NCBI RefSeq assembly: GCF_900188205.1
Contig: NZ_FZOH01000005.1
Location: forward strand, 248,945 to 312,944
Direction of reading: 5' to 3'
Source of the DNA: Geodermatophilus saharensis
GTDB lineage: Bacteria; Actinomycetota; Actinomycetes; Mycobacteriales; Geodermatophilaceae
DNA: 64,000 bases
The translations under genes and the position numbers were made by a program. How positions within the stretch are numbered: the stretch's first letter is position 1; each line of letters begins with the position of its first letter. The notes under the pieces are model-generated. The model saw nothing but the letters and a program-made list of their open reading frames with translations. It was not told where the DNA came from and did not search any database. Shown here one piece after another: positions 31,674 to 40,961 of this stretch.

Positions 31674-33287
31674 ATGGCCACCATCGAGCGTCCGGGCGGG
31701 CCCGGGCAGCGCACCGACGTCGACGCCGCCTTCCGCGGCTCGGCCACCTACCGCAGCCTGGGGGAGCAGCGGCTCAGCCCGGCCGAGGAGCGCTTCGAGA
31801 AGGGACGGCGCACCGTCGGGCTGTTCCTCGCCCCGGTCGTGACCATCGTCTTCGCGCTGCTGCCGCTGGACCTGCCGCGCGACCAGCACCTGCTGGCCGC
31901 CGTCCTGCTCGGCGTCATCGTCCTGTGGATCACCGAGCCGGTGCCCATCCCGATCGGCGGGCTCATCGGCGTCGGCGCCATCGCGGTGCTCGGCGTCGTG
32001 CCGGCCGACGACGCCGTCGGGCCGCTCGGGTCGACGACGGTGTTCACCTTCATCGGCGCGTTCATCCTGGCCGCGGCGATGCTCAAGCACGGCGTCGCAC
32101 GGCGCTTCGCCATGGCGATCCTGTCGATGAGGTGGGTGGGCGCCTCCACCGCGCGGGTCGTCATCGCCTTCGGACTGATCACCGCGGTGCTCTCGGCGTT
32201 CGTCTCCAACACCGCCACCGTCGCGATGCTGCTGCCCACGGCGATCGGCATCCTCTCGGTGATCGCCAAGCTGATGCAGGACAAGGAGCTCGTGCCGCCG
32301 GACTTCGACCCGCTGCGGCTGCGGGTGGGCGTCGCGCTGATGCTGATGCTGGCCTACGGCGCGAGCGTGGGCGGGCTGATCACCCCGGTGGGGACGCCGC
32401 CGAACCTCATCGGCCGCGGGCTGATCGAGGAGGCGACGGGGGAGCGGATCGGTTTCCTCCAGTGGATGCTCATGGCGCTGCCGATCTGCGCGCTGATGTT
32501 CGTGGCGCTGGCGGGGGTCCTGCTGCTGCTCAACCGCCCGGAGATCAAGCGGATCGAGGGCGTGCACGAGTACGTGGCCCGCGAGCGTGCCCAGCTCGGC
32601 CCGGTCTCCCGGGCGGAGAAGAACACCCTGGTCGCCTTCGGCGTCACCGTCGCGCTGTGGATCTTCCCCGGCGTCATCGCGCTGACCGCCGGCACCGACT
32701 CCGACCTCTACACGACGATCAGCGACCGCATCGACGAGGGCATCGTCGCCGTCCTCGGCGCCTCGCTGCTGTTCCTGCTGCCCACCGACTGGAAGAGCCG
32801 GGAGTTCACCCTCAACTGGTCCGACGCGGCGAAGATCGACTGGGGCACGATCCTGCTGTTCGGCACCGGCATCATCTTCGGGTCGCTGCTGGCCGACACC
32901 GGTCTGGCCGAGACGATCGGCAACGCCTCGGCCGACACCCTCGGGCTGACCAGCACCTTCGCCATCACGGTGTTCGCGGTGATCCTCGCGATCATCATCT
33001 CGGAGACCACGTCGAACACCGCGTCCGCGGCGGTCGTGGTGCCGATCATCATCCCGGTGGCGGTGGCCGCGGGGATCAACCCGTTCGTGCCGGCGCTCGC
33101 CGCGACGTTCGCGGCGTCCTTCGGGTTCATGCTGCCGGTGTCCACGCCGCAGAACGCCATCGTCTACGGGTCCGGCGTCGTGCCGATCACGAAGATGATC
33201 CGGTCCGGGATCTCCTTCGACGTCCTCGGCGCGCTGCTGATCGTCCTGCTGCTGCCGCTGATGGTGGGCCTGGTCCTGGACGTGTGA
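31674..33287 (+). CDS. SLC13/DASS family anion:sodium symporter
   Basis: A 537-residue transporter for sulfate, dicarboxylates or similar anions. Both sodium-binding SNT motifs are seen (FVSNTATVAMLLPT at ~177; ETTSNTASAAVVVP at ~445), with TPVGTPPNLIGRG and STPQNAIVYGSG, the two helical hairpin tips of the fold. About 11-12 membrane segments. ATG 31674 has GGGGGAG a few bases upstream. The next gene is on the same strand but 268 bases away, so it is probably transcribed alone. Confidence 0.92.
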   Translation: MATIERPGGPGQRTDVDAAFRGSATYRSLGEQRLSPAEERFEKGRRTVGLFLAPVVTIVFALLPLDLPRDQHLLAAVLLGVIVLWITEPVPIPIGGLIGVGAIAVLGVVPADDAVGPLGSTTVFTFIGAFILAAAMLKHGVARRFAMAILSMRWVGASTARVVIAFGLITAVLSAFVSNTATVAMLLPTAIGILSVIAKLMQDKELVPPDFDPLRLRVGVALMLMLAYGASVGGLITPVGTPPNLIGRGLIEEATGERIGFLQWMLMALPICALMFVALAGVLLLLNRPEIKRIEGVHEYVARERAQLGPVSRAEKNTLVAFGVTVALWIFPGVIALTAGTDSDLYTTISDRIDEGIVAVLGASLLFLLPTDWKSREFTLNWSDAAKIDWGTILLFGTGIIFGSLLADTGLAETIGNASADTLGLTSTFAITVFAVILAIIISETTSNTASAAVVVPIIIPVAVAAGINPFVPALAATFAASFGFMLPVSTPQNAIVYGSGVVPITKMIRSGISFDVLGALLIVLLLPLMVGLVLDV

Positions 33288-33555
33288 CCGGTCGTCTGAC
33301 CGGTGGGTGAACGGAGGGGGAAGTCATCCCCTCCGGAGTGGGTCCGGGTGGCACCGCGTGTCACGATGGAGGACGGCCCGCGTGACGGCGGGCACCGGTC
33401 GACGGGAAGGGAGGGCAGCGCCGTGCGCAGCGAACCGCCCAGTCCCAGTCCCGAGGTCCTCCCCGCCTAGCTCCCGGCCGCCGCGCGTGCCGGGGCGCCG
33501 GTGCGTGGAGGGCCTCCGCTGAGTCCTGCCACCCAGCGTCCCCGGGAGCCCCGCC

Positions 33556-34695
33556 ATGGCCGACCGTCGCCTCGCGCCCCTCACCGCCCTGTCCACCCTG
33601 GGCCGTCGCCCGCGCCCGCCGGTGCTGCGCCCCGCGCCGCCCGCGCCTGCGCCGGTGCCGCCGGTGCGCCAGTCGCGGCTGGTCGACAACGCCGTCTACG
33701 CCGGTGGCCGGCGCATCGCCACGCCGTCGTCGGCGGAGGAGAGCCACGACTGGCTCACCGAGGGCTTCGACGACCGGCTGGTGTGGCTGGGCCTCTACCG
33801 GCCCGAGCCCGCCGAGCTGGGGGAGCTCGCCGAGCAGTACGGGCTGCCCGAGCTGGCCGTCGAGGACGCCATCCAGGCCCACCAGCGGCCGAAGTTCGAG
33901 CGCTACGGCGACACGCTGTTCGTCGTCCTCAAGGCCGCCCGGTACCTCGACGCGACCGAGGAGGTGGAGTTCGGCGAGCTGCACCTGTTCCTCGGGCAGC
34001 AGTTCGCCGTCACCGTCCGGCACAGCGAGTCACCCGACCTGGCCCGCGTGCGGCGGCGGCTGGAGAGCGAGCCGGCGCTGCTGGCCAAGGGCAGCGAGGC
34101 GGTGCTCTACGCGATCCTCGACGCCGTCGTCGACGGGTACTCCCCGGTGGTCGCCGGCCTGGCCAACGACATCGACGAGATCGAGACCGAGGTCTTCCGC
34201 GGCGACCCGGGCGTCTCGCGGCGCATCTACGAGCTGTCGCAGGAGGTCCTGGAGTTCCAGCGGGCCGCGCAGCCGCTGACCGGCATCCTCGCCGCGATCA
34301 CCGCCGGGTTCGACAAGTACGGCGTCGACGAGGACCTGCGCAGCTACCTGCGCGACGTCGCCGACCACGTCACCCAGGTCAACGAGCGCATCGAGGCGTT
34401 CCGGCTGCAGCTGCGCGACATCCTCACCGTGAACGCGACCCTCGTGGCGCAGCGGCAGAACGACGAGATCCGCGAGCTCACCGAGGCCTCGATCGCGCAG
34501 GGCGAGGAGGTCAAGAAGATCTCCGCGTGGGCGGCCATCCTGTTCGCCCCCACGCTGGTGGGCACGGTGTACGGGATGAACTTCGAGGACATGCCCGAGC
34601 TGTCGTGGCACCTGGGCTACCCGTTCGCGCTGGTGCTGATGCTGGGCGTCAGCCTGACCCTGTACGCGGTGTTCAAGCGCCGCGACTGGATCTGA
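33556..34695 (+). CDS. corA: CorA-type magnesium/cobalt transporter
   Basis: A 379-residue CorA channel: large cytoplasmic domain, a long stalk helix (RIEAFRLQLRDILTVNATLV), then two membrane helices with the GMN selectivity motif (VYGMNFEDMPELSW) and the basic C-terminus FKRRDWI. The first ~50 residues are Pro/Arg-rich and not typical. The 268 bases upstream show no recognisable riboswitch. A strong hairpin follows the stop. Confidence 0.93.
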   Translation: MADRRLAPLTALSTLGRRPRPPVLRPAPPAPAPVPPVRQSRLVDNAVYAGGRRIATPSSAEESHDWLTEGFDDRLVWLGLYRPEPAELGELAEQYGLPELAVEDAIQAHQRPKFERYGDTLFVVLKAARYLDATEEVEFGELHLFLGQQFAVTVRHSESPDLARVRRRLESEPALLAKGSEAVLYAILDAVVDGYSPVVAGLANDIDEIETEVFRGDPGVSRRIYELSQEVLEFQRAAQPLTGILAAITAGFDKYGVDEDLRSYLRDVADHVTQVNERIEAFRLQLRDILTVNATLVAQRQNDEIRELTEASIAQGEEVKKISAWAAILFAPTLVGTVYGMNFEDMPELSWHLGYPFALVLMLGVSLTLYAVFKRRDWI

Positions 34696-34710
34696 GCTGC
34701 CGCTGCTGTT

Positions 34711-34777
34711 GATCATCGGATGCGTGCACGACGACACGCCGTCGCCCGGCGTGTCGAGCGGCACGCAGCCGATGATC
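34711..34777 (+). terminator. Long two-stem hairpin between corA and ssrA
   Basis: GATCATCGGATGCGTGC (34711-34727) pairs with 34761-34777 with one mismatch in 17, and inside it ACACGCC/GGCGTGT (34734-34740 with 34748-34754) forms a second stem. It starts 15 bases after the corA stop and has no T-run, so it may be an actinobacterial-type terminator or simply a cruciform-prone repeat. Confidence 0.6.
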
Positions 34778-34845
34778 GACGACTTCGGGTCGCGGGGGGA
34801 ACAACGCGGTGGCCGCCCCGGTTAGGATGGGTGCACAACTACACA

Positions 34846-35218
34846 GGGGGTGAATGGTCTCGACTGCGGTCGGGTGACCAGGGGAAGCGAGCCGAGGAAG
34901 CCGACGATGAGCTCGTTAACCACGCGTCGGAACAACACAAGCGCCGACTCCAGTCGCGCTGACTTCGCTCTCGCTGCCTGAGTAGCTAGAGCGGGTCTGT
35001 CAGCCCGGGTTCGTCATCGACCCGGATCCTGGCATCAGCTAGATGACTGACCGTGTGCGCCGGTCGCGGGCGCACGCGGGACACCACACAGTGACTGGGC
35101 CCGTCATCCCGTCTCGTCCGTGAGATCGGGAGGGTCGAGCAGAGACGCAGCGGACTGCGCTCGGAGAAGCCCTGGTGATGCGTCGCAGGACGCGGGTTCG
35201 ATTCCCGCCACCTCCACC
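34846..35218 (+). ncRNA. ssrA: Transfer-messenger RNA
   Basis: The 5' end GGGGGTGAATGGTCTCGAC and the 3' end GGTTCGATTCCCGCC plus acceptor strand CACCTCC are the tRNA-like parts; the acceptor strands pair, and CCA is not fully encoded. The tag frame at 34943-34981 encodes ADSSRADFALAA and stop, close to other actinobacterial tags. It frees stalled ribosomes together with SmpB (26547). TAGGAT at 34823-34828 is the likely -10 box. Total length about 370 bases fits. The exact ends are uncertain by a few bases. Confidence 0.95.
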
Positions 35219-35262
35219 CCACCCCTGGGGTCTCGGCGAGAGCCATGCCCCTGGTTGGCGAG

Positions 35263-35299
35263 AAGCCGGGGCCACCGCGGACAGCGGTGGCCCCGGCTT
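35263..35299 (+). terminator. ssrA terminator
   Basis: A perfect 16-bp stem AAGCCGGGGCCACCGC (35263-35278) with its complement at 35284-35299 and a five-base loop, 45 bases after the tmRNA. It also lies between convergent genes and could stop transcription both ways. Confidence 0.8.
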
Positions 35300-35373
35300 C
35301 GTCGTGTGCGGTCGTGGCGACCGAGCGCCTGGGACCGAGGCGATCCGACCTGCCGGGCGAGTGGGCTCACGCG

Positions 35374-36030
35374 TCAGGTGTCGACGCGGCCCGTCTCGTA
35401 GGCCCACATGACGATCTCCACGCGGTTGCGCGCACCGAGCTTGCGCATGAGAGCGGCGATGTGCGTCTTGACGGTGCTGAGGCTGATGGACAGCTCGTCG
35501 CCGATCTCGCCGTTGGTCCGCCCGCGAGCGGCAGCGAGCAAGACCTGTTCCTCCCGAGCGGTGAGCGCCTCGACGGGCTCGGGTGGCATCGACCGCGAGC
35601 GCCTGCTGGCGAAGGAGGACAGGAGCCGAGCCGTGATGCTCGGTGCGATCAGGGCGTCGCCACGGGCAGCGGCATGGACGGCCTGGGTGAGCATCTCCGT
35701 ACCGGCGTCCTTGAGCAGGAAGCCGCGGGCGCCTGCCTTCAGCGCGCCGTAGACGTAATCGTCGAGGTCGAACGTGGTGATGACGACGACGGCCAGAGGA
35801 TCGGCGACGTCGGGTCCGGCGAGCTGCCGAGTGGCCTCGATCCCGTCGACCTCGGGCATCCGGATGTCCAGCAGGCACACGTCGGGGCGTAGCGAACGAG
35901 CCATGGCGATGGCCCGCCGGCCGTCGGCGGCTTCGCCGACGACGGCGATGCCCGGTTGGGCGTCGAGGATCATGCAGAGCCCCGCCCTGACGATGTCCTG
36001 ATCGTCAGCGACGAGTACGCGGATCGTCAT
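35374..36030 (-). CDS. NarL/LuxR-family response regulator
   Basis: A 218-residue regulator: receiver domain with VADDQD, phospho-acceptor Asp in CLLDIRMPEVDG and the conserved Lys in GFLLKDAG; LuxR helix-turn-helix at ~150-210 (LTAREEQVLLAAARGRTNGE, LSISLSTVKTHIAALM). ATG 36030 overlaps the stop of the kinase gene (36027), so the pair is translated together. The likely target is the divergent DUF6326 gene and the operon itself. Confidence 0.92.
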   Translation of the reverse strand: MTIRVLVADDQDIVRAGLCMILDAQPGIAVVGEAADGRRAIAMARSLRPDVCLLDIRMPEVDGIEATRQLAGPDVADPLAVVVITTFDLDDYVYGALKAGARGFLLKDAGTEMLTQAVHAAARGDALIAPSITARLLSSFASRRSRSMPPEPVEALTAREEQVLLAAARGRTNGEIGDELSISLSTVKTHIAALMRKLGARNRVEIVMWAYETGRVDT

Positions 36031-37160
36031 GACGGGCGCACCGTCCGAGGAAGCGAGGCGTCGACGCTCCAGCCGCCGCCTGGGTCAGGTCCGGCCCGCA
36101 GGGTGCCCCCGAGCAAGCTCGCCCGCTCGGCCATGCCGCGCAGCCCGTACCCATCGTGCGAGGGGCTGGTCGTACCCGCCCCGCCGTCGTCGTGCACCCG
36201 CAGGTGCACCCGGCTGCGGCGGGTGGTGACGTCCACGCTGACGTGGGTGGCGCCCGAGGCGTGGCGGGTCGCATTGGTGACCGCTTCGGCGGCGATCAGG
36301 TAGAGAGCGGTGCTGACTGCTGGGTCGATGGCCTCGATGTCACCGGCGACCTGCACGCGGACGCCGGGCACCTCGCCGCCGGGGCGAGCGAGTTGTTCGA
36401 CGTCCACCACCCCTCGCCGGGGGGCGAGATCGACGTCCGTTCCGTCACGCAGCACACCCACGAGGGCTCGCATCTCCGTGAGCGTCCGGGACGCCTCTTC
36501 TTCGATGGTGATCAGGGTGGCCAGCGCGCGCTCCGGATCTGCGGCCGACAGCGCGCGACCTGCCTGCGCCTGGACGGCGATGGCCGAGACGCGGTGGCCG
36601 ACCGTGTCGTGCAGCTCGCGGGCGAGCTCGTTGCGCTGGCGCAGCCGCACCTGCTCGATCTCGCGGTCGTGGCTCCTGCTGCGGTAGCGCACTGCCGCGC
36701 CGAGCGCGGCCGAGAACAGGAAGAAGCCGTAGCCAGCGACCATCTCCGCGGGTGAGGCCGGGTTCGCGACGAGGGTGACGGGAAGCCAGACGAGGATGAT
36801 GCCGAGCCCGAGGACGGCCTCGCGACCTGCCCCCCAGCGCAGCAGGGCGTAGGGCAGCACGAGCAGCGCTGCGATGCTCTGCAGGCCGGTGGCATCGATG
36901 GCCACGATCCTCGCGGTGTCGAAGGCGAGGACGGCTCCGAAGGCCACGGCGACCGCGGCCAGCGGCCGCGTGCGCCGCCACAGCAGGCACGCCGCGACGA
37001 CGACGCTGACACCGACCACCACAGGCGCCCAGGCCCTGTCGTCGCGCAGCAGCATCTCGATGAGCGAGATCGCGACGAGACCCGAGAAGAGCGCCCAGTC
37101 CCGCCAGACCCGCACCGGCGGGCGCGGCGGGCGAGACTCAGCCCAGACCCCAGCAAGCAT
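36027..37160 (-). CDS. Sensor histidine kinase (HisKA_3 type)
   Basis: A 377-residue kinase with about five N-terminal membrane segments (residues ~20-165), the HisKA_3 box ELARELHDTVGHRVSAIAVQ with phospho-His, and an ATPase domain (EAVTNATRHASG, DDGGAGTTSPSHDGYGLRGM). There is no large external sensor domain, so it probably senses within or near the membrane. It is encoded first, the regulator second. Confidence 0.92.
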   Translation of the reverse strand: MLAGVWAESRPPRPPVRVWRDWALFSGLVAISLIEMLLRDDRAWAPVVVGVSVVVAACLLWRRTRPLAAVAVAFGAVLAFDTARIVAIDATGLQSIAALLVLPYALLRWGAGREAVLGLGIILVWLPVTLVANPASPAEMVAGYGFFLFSAALGAAVRYRSRSHDREIEQVRLRQRNELARELHDTVGHRVSAIAVQAQAGRALSAADPERALATLITIEEEASRTLTEMRALVGVLRDGTDVDLAPRRGVVDVEQLARPGGEVPGVRVQVAGDIEAIDPAVSTALYLIAAEAVTNATRHASGATHVSVDVTTRRSRVHLRVHDDGGAGTTSPSHDGYGLRGMAERASLLGGTLRAGPDPGGGWSVDASLPRTVRPS

Positions 37161-37349
37161 GTGCTCCCCCTCCCGGCCAACGTAGAGGGGCCGCCGCTCG
37201 GGTGGATCAGCCGAAAGTACTGCGGATGTCCCGTCCCCGCGGCCAGGACGGCTGGAGCCCGCAGGCGGATGTGGTGCCCGTCATCGCTGGTCATGGTGGA
37301 GACATCGACTGAGCCGAGCAGGCCAGCCCGCCAGCACACAGGAGAAGTG

Positions 37350-37829
37350 ATGACCAGAAGCAGTACGACCGCCGGCGCACTCCAGGAAGCGCAGCTCCCG
37401 GTTCGAGCGAAGCTCGCAGCGGCCTGGGCCAGCTTCGTGTTCCTCTACATCTACGTCGACTACCTCCACCTGTACAAGCCCGGGAGCCTCGACGAGATCC
37501 TGGTCGGCGTCGTCCACGAGTTCGACACCGGCCCGACCTTCGTCGCCCTCGCGCTCACGCTCGTGGCCGTCCCGATCCTCATGATCCTGCTCTCGACGGC
37601 ACTGCCCGCCCGTGTCAACCGCGCCACCAACCTCGTCGTGGCGGCGCTCTACATCCCGGTCTCGGTGTACAACGTGGCCGGCGAGGAGTCCTGGAGCTAC
37701 TCCTACTTCTACGGCTTCTCCATCGGACTCGAGGTGCTCCTCCTGGCCTTCATCCTGCGAGCCGCATGGACGTGGCCCCGGGCTGCCCGAGCAACCGTGG
37801 AGGGCGCCCGCGTGCGAGCCCACGCGTGA
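37350..37829 (+). CDS. DUF6326 family membrane protein
   Basis: A 159-residue protein with four membrane segments: KLAAAWASFVFLYIYVDYLH, TFVALALTLVAVPILMILLS, NLVVAALYIPVSVYNVAGEE and a fourth (SIGLEVLLLAFILRAAW). The sequence matches my memory of DUF6326 proteins. ATG 37350 has GGAG nine bases upstream. It is divergent from the two-component system; such proteins often sit beside one, so regulation by it is a fair guess. Confidence 0.82.
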   Translation: MTRSSTTAGALQEAQLPVRAKLAAAWASFVFLYIYVDYLHLYKPGSLDEILVGVVHEFDTGPTFVALALTLVAVPILMILLSTALPARVNRATNLVVAALYIPVSVYNVAGEESWSYSYFYGFSIGLEVLLLAFILRAAWTWPRAARATVEGARVRAHA

Positions 37830-38048
37830 ACCCGGGCCATCCCGCCGTGGCCCGACGCTGCCTGCTGGTCGCCCGATCCGGTGGCGGCGGTGCACGTCAT
37901 CCGCGGGCAGGGGCTCCGACGTAGGACGAGGGTGCCTCGCGGTGTGCAGACGTGGAGCGAGCCGTGTGCGAGGCAGGCGCAGGGACTCGGGAAGCGGGCA
38001 GTCCACCCACTGGCTTGCTTCTCGCCAGGATCGCACCAGCCCCCTCGT

Positions 38049-38088
38049 CGAGGGCCCCGCCCGGACTCCGGTCCGCGCGGGGCCCTCG
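38049..38088 (+). terminator. Hairpin in the gap before the MetX-like gene
   Basis: CGAGGGCCCCGC (38049-38060) and its exact complement (38077-38088) with a 16-base loop. It lies in a 321-base gap (37830-38150) that otherwise shows no gene, and is well placed to end the DUF6326 transcript. Confidence 0.65.
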
Positions 38089-38150
38089 CGCGTCGGCGGT
38101 CGACAGGCCAGAGTGACCGAGGTCACCGCCTGCCGAGACGAGGAGCTGCC

Positions 38151-39218
38151 GTGATCGAGAACCCCTTCTACACACCCGAGGTGCAGGGCGCCTACCACCT
38201 GCACTCGCTGGGCGGCTTCGACCTCGAGGAGGGCGGCCACATCCCCGACCTGCAGATGGCCTACGCCACGTACGGGGAACTCAACGAGGCCAAGGACAAC
38301 GCGGTCCTCATCCCCACCTGGTTCAGCGGCACCCACGCCACCTGGGAGCAGGTCTACATCGGCCCGGGCCGCGCGCTGGACCCCTCCCGCTGGTTCATCG
38401 TGGTCGTCAACCAGATCGGCAACGGGCTGTGCACCTCCCCGCACAACGCCGACGGCGACATCGCGATGTCGGGGTTCCCGCACGTCCGCATCGGCGACGA
38501 CGTCCGCGCGCAGCAGCAGCTGGCCGCGGAGCTGTTCGGCATCGAGCGGTGGGCGCTGGTCGTGGGCGGTTCCATGGGCGCCCAGCAGACCTACGAGTGG
38601 GCGGTGCGGTTCCCCGAGCGGGTGCTGCGCGCCGCGCCCATCGCCGGCACCGCGCAGAACACCCCGCACGACTTCCTGTTCACCCAGACGCTGATGGACG
38701 CCATCACCTCCGACCCCGGCTGGAACGGCGGTGAGTACCGCTCGCACACCGAGGTCGCCGACGGGCTGCGCCGGCACGCCGACATCTGGGCGGTGCTGGG
38801 GCTGTCGACCGAGTTCTGGAAGACCGAGTTCTGGCGGACCATCGAGCTGCCCGACGTCACGTGGTCGACGTTCGAGGAGTTCCAGGAGCGGTTCGTGCGG
38901 GCGGTCTTCCTCGCGATGGACCCCAACGCCCTGCTGAGCATGGCGTGGAAGTGGCAGCGCGGCGACGTCGCCCGGCACACCGGCGGCGACCTCGCCGCGG
39001 CGCTGGGCCGGATCACCGCGAAGACCTTCGTCATGCCGATCGACGAGGACATGTTCTTCCCGCCGCGCGACTGCGCCGCCGAGCAGGCCCTGGTCCCCGG
39101 CAGCGAGCTGCGGGTGCTGCCCAGCATCGCCGGCCACTTCGGGCTCTTCGGCTTCGAGAAGACCTACCTCGACGAGGTCGACCGCAACCTCGGCGAGCTC
39201 CTCGAGACCCCGGTCTGA
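38151..39218 (+). CDS. MetX-like alpha/beta hydrolase
   Basis: A 355-residue alpha/beta-fold enzyme of the homoserine O-acetyltransferase-like group. Nucleophile Ser in VVGGSMGAQQTYEWAVRFPE, acid Asp in MPIDEDMFFPP and His in AGHFGLFGFEK. Early motif IPTWFSGTHATWEQVYIGPG and NQIGNGLCTSPHN fit this group, which includes true MetX, esterases and acyltransferases; I cannot assign the substrate. GTG 38151 has AGGAG five bases upstream. Confidence 0.85.
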   Translation: MIENPFYTPEVQGAYHLHSLGGFDLEEGGHIPDLQMAYATYGELNEAKDNAVLIPTWFSGTHATWEQVYIGPGRALDPSRWFIVVVNQIGNGLCTSPHNADGDIAMSGFPHVRIGDDVRAQQQLAAELFGIERWALVVGGSMGAQQTYEWAVRFPERVLRAAPIAGTAQNTPHDFLFTQTLMDAITSDPGWNGGEYRSHTEVADGLRRHADIWAVLGLSTEFWKTEFWRTIELPDVTWSTFEEFQERFVRAVFLAMDPNALLSMAWKWQRGDVARHTGGDLAAALGRITAKTFVMPIDEDMFFPPRDCAAEQALVPGSELRVLPSIAGHFGLFGFEKTYLDEVDRNLGELLETPV

Positions 39219-39225
39219 CGAACGG

Positions 39226-39254
39226 GGGGCGGCTCCCGGGCCAGGAGCCGCCCC
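39226..39254. terminator. Bidirectional hairpin between convergent genes
   Basis: GGGGCGGCTCC (39226-39236) and its exact complement (39244-39254) with a seven-base loop, between convergent stops at 39218 and 39260. Confidence 0.75.
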
Positions 39255-39259
39255 GCCCG

Positions 39260-40396
39260 TCAGCCCCGCGACGGGGTCAGCCGCCGCGGCACGCAGGAGT
39301 TGGCCAGCTCGTCCCCGGTGAGCTGCGGATAGGTGGCGGCGCACCACGCCTCGACGTCGGCCCGGCCGCCGGCGCCGACGTCGACCACGGTCATCCAGAA
39401 CGGGTCGCCGTCCACGGTGCGGGCGTTCCGGCCGAAGTCGGTGCCGTGCAGCGTGAGGACGGCGGCCGGGTCGCCCACCGTGGCCAGCGCGGCGCGGTTC
39501 TCGGCCAGGATGTCGACGGCGCGGAAGGTGTGCGTGCCGTTCTGCGCGGTCTGCAGCGGGTCGACGATCCCGACGTCCTTGGACGCCAGCTGGGCCACCC
39601 ACCGGCCGTCGGTCGTCAGCCGGGCGAGCGACTCCTCCCGCAGCCCGGCGAGTTCGGCCAGCGCCCGCTCCTCGGCGCTGGCCGCCGGGGTGTCGGGCTG
39701 CTCCTGCGGCTGGGCCGCCGAGCCGGGACCGGGCGCCGGCTGCTCCTGGCCCGGGCCGCACGCGGGCGTCCCGGCCGGGCCGGGGTCGGGCGTGCACGGC
39801 CCCTGGTCCACCCGCGCCGTCGTCCCGGTCCACCAGGACGTCAGCCGCAGCGCGCCGGCCCACGACAGCGAGACGTGCACGTGGTCGGTGTGCGGGTTCG
39901 GCCCGGTGTAGGGCTGCCACCCGCCCCGGGAGGGCGACCAGATCTCCCGGTTCCAGATGACGTACATGACGCCGAGCCGGCGCGCGGCCCAGGCCCGCTC
40001 GCCGTCCGGGCCGGGTGCGGCCAGCCAGTCGAGGAAGGCCTGCGCCACCGCGGCCTCGGCCGGGGCGGTCGCGTCGAGCATCCAGTCGAGGGCGCGGCCC
40101 TCCTTGTGCTCGCTGGTCCCGCCGGCCGAGCAGTCGCGGGAGATGCCGACGCTGCCGGTGCCGTAGTGGTCGAGCAGCGCGTCGGCGAGGGCGCGGGTGC
40201 CGGGCTTGGCGGCGGGGTCGCAGACGGCCTGGGCGACGTAGGGAGCGGCCTCCTCGACGGGAGCCGGGGCCGGTGCCGGGGCGGCCGGACCGTCGAGGGC
40301 GGCCGAGGCTGGCGGAGGGAGCAGCAGCGTGGTGGCCAGGGCGGTGAGGGAGACGGCGAGGAGTGCGCGGCGGCGGGGGAGCAGGGTCGGACGCAC
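39260..40396 (-). CDS. Secreted M15-like (ARB_07466-type) peptidase
   Basis: A 378-residue exported protein. GTG 40396 has GGAGG five bases upstream and gives a proper signal peptide (RPTLLPRRRALLAVSLTALA onward, cut after ASA). The enzyme domain (~residue 50-190) has the zinc motif SEHKEGRALDW and HTDHVHVSLS, as in D,D-peptidase-like M15 folds. A Pro/Gln-rich linker (GPGQEQPAPGPGSAAQPQ) leads to a C-terminal domain of ~150 residues with two Cys. It probably acts on the cell wall. Confidence 0.82.
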   Translation of the reverse strand: MRPTLLPRRRALLAVSLTALATTLLLPPPASAALDGPAAPAPAPAPVEEAAPYVAQAVCDPAAKPGTRALADALLDHYGTGSVGISRDCSAGGTSEHKEGRALDWMLDATAPAEAAVAQAFLDWLAAPGPDGERAWAARRLGVMYVIWNREIWSPSRGGWQPYTGPNPHTDHVHVSLSWAGALRLTSWWTGTTARVDQGPCTPDPGPAGTPACGPGQEQPAPGPGSAAQPQEQPDTPAASAEERALAELAGLREESLARLTTDGRWVAQLASKDVGIVDPLQTAQNGTHTFRAVDILAENRAALATVGDPAAVLTLHGTDFGRNARTVDGDPFWMTVVDVGAGGRADVEAWCAATYPQLTGDELANSCVPRRLTPSRG

Positions 40397-40768
40397 GGCG
40401 TCCTCCACGGGTCGGAGCGGCCGGGGCGCCCATCCCACGGTGCCGGCGCTGCGGCGGTCCACCCTCTCCGCACCACCGGCGTTCCGGCACCGGCGTGTCC
40501 GGCGACCGGACGGCGTGGCGGTGACCGACCGGGTCAGGTCGGCTGCACACCGTCCGACCGCCCGGCCTCAGGCCGGTCGTGCGGGTGCCGCGGGCCGGTC
40601 CTGGGAGCCGGCGGCGGTCATCGGTTCCCCTCTCCTCGGCTACCCGCGGGAGACCGCAGCACGCCGCGGTCCTCGTCGCACCCCCTCGGAGGGGTGAGGG
40701 CGCGCGCCCGGCTGCACCACCGGGCCGCCGGTGCCGATCTCCTGGTCACGGACGACAGGAGGATCCCC
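40397..40768. other. Intergenic stretch
   Basis: No gene or RNA recognised. It must hold the divergent promoters for the peptidase and the small gene at 40769. The frame extending the peptidase upstream to 40462 lacks a ribosome binding site. Confidence 0.4.
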
Positions 40769-40945
40769 GTGAACCCCATCGCGTGCCGCGCCGTGGCGCA
40801 GGCCGGTCTCGTCGCGGCCACCGCCTCCGCCGACGACGAGGGACCCTGGCCGCTGCTGCTGGTCGCCGGCTGGCACACCACCGCCGCCGACCTGGTGCTC
40901 GCCGACGCCCGGCTGGCCGCAGCGGTCGCCGCGCTGCCGGTCTGA
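40769..40945 (+). CDS. Small hypothetical protein
   Basis: A 58-residue protein (IACRAVAQAGLVAATASADD, WPLLLVAGWHTTAADLVLAD). The GTG start at 40769 has a consensus AGGAGG six bases upstream, good evidence for translation. Its end is 16 bases from the stop of the convergent channel gene. Function unknown. Confidence 0.6.
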   Translation: MNPIACRAVAQAGLVAATASADDEGPWPLLLVAGWHTTAADLVLADARLAAAVAALPV

Positions 40946-40961
40946 CCGTGCCGGTGCCGAC

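Noticed and set aside
37281-40550. 1089-codon leftward ORF
   Set aside because: Shadow frame across DUF6326, the MetX-like gene and the peptidase; product is low-complexity Arg/Gly/Pro.
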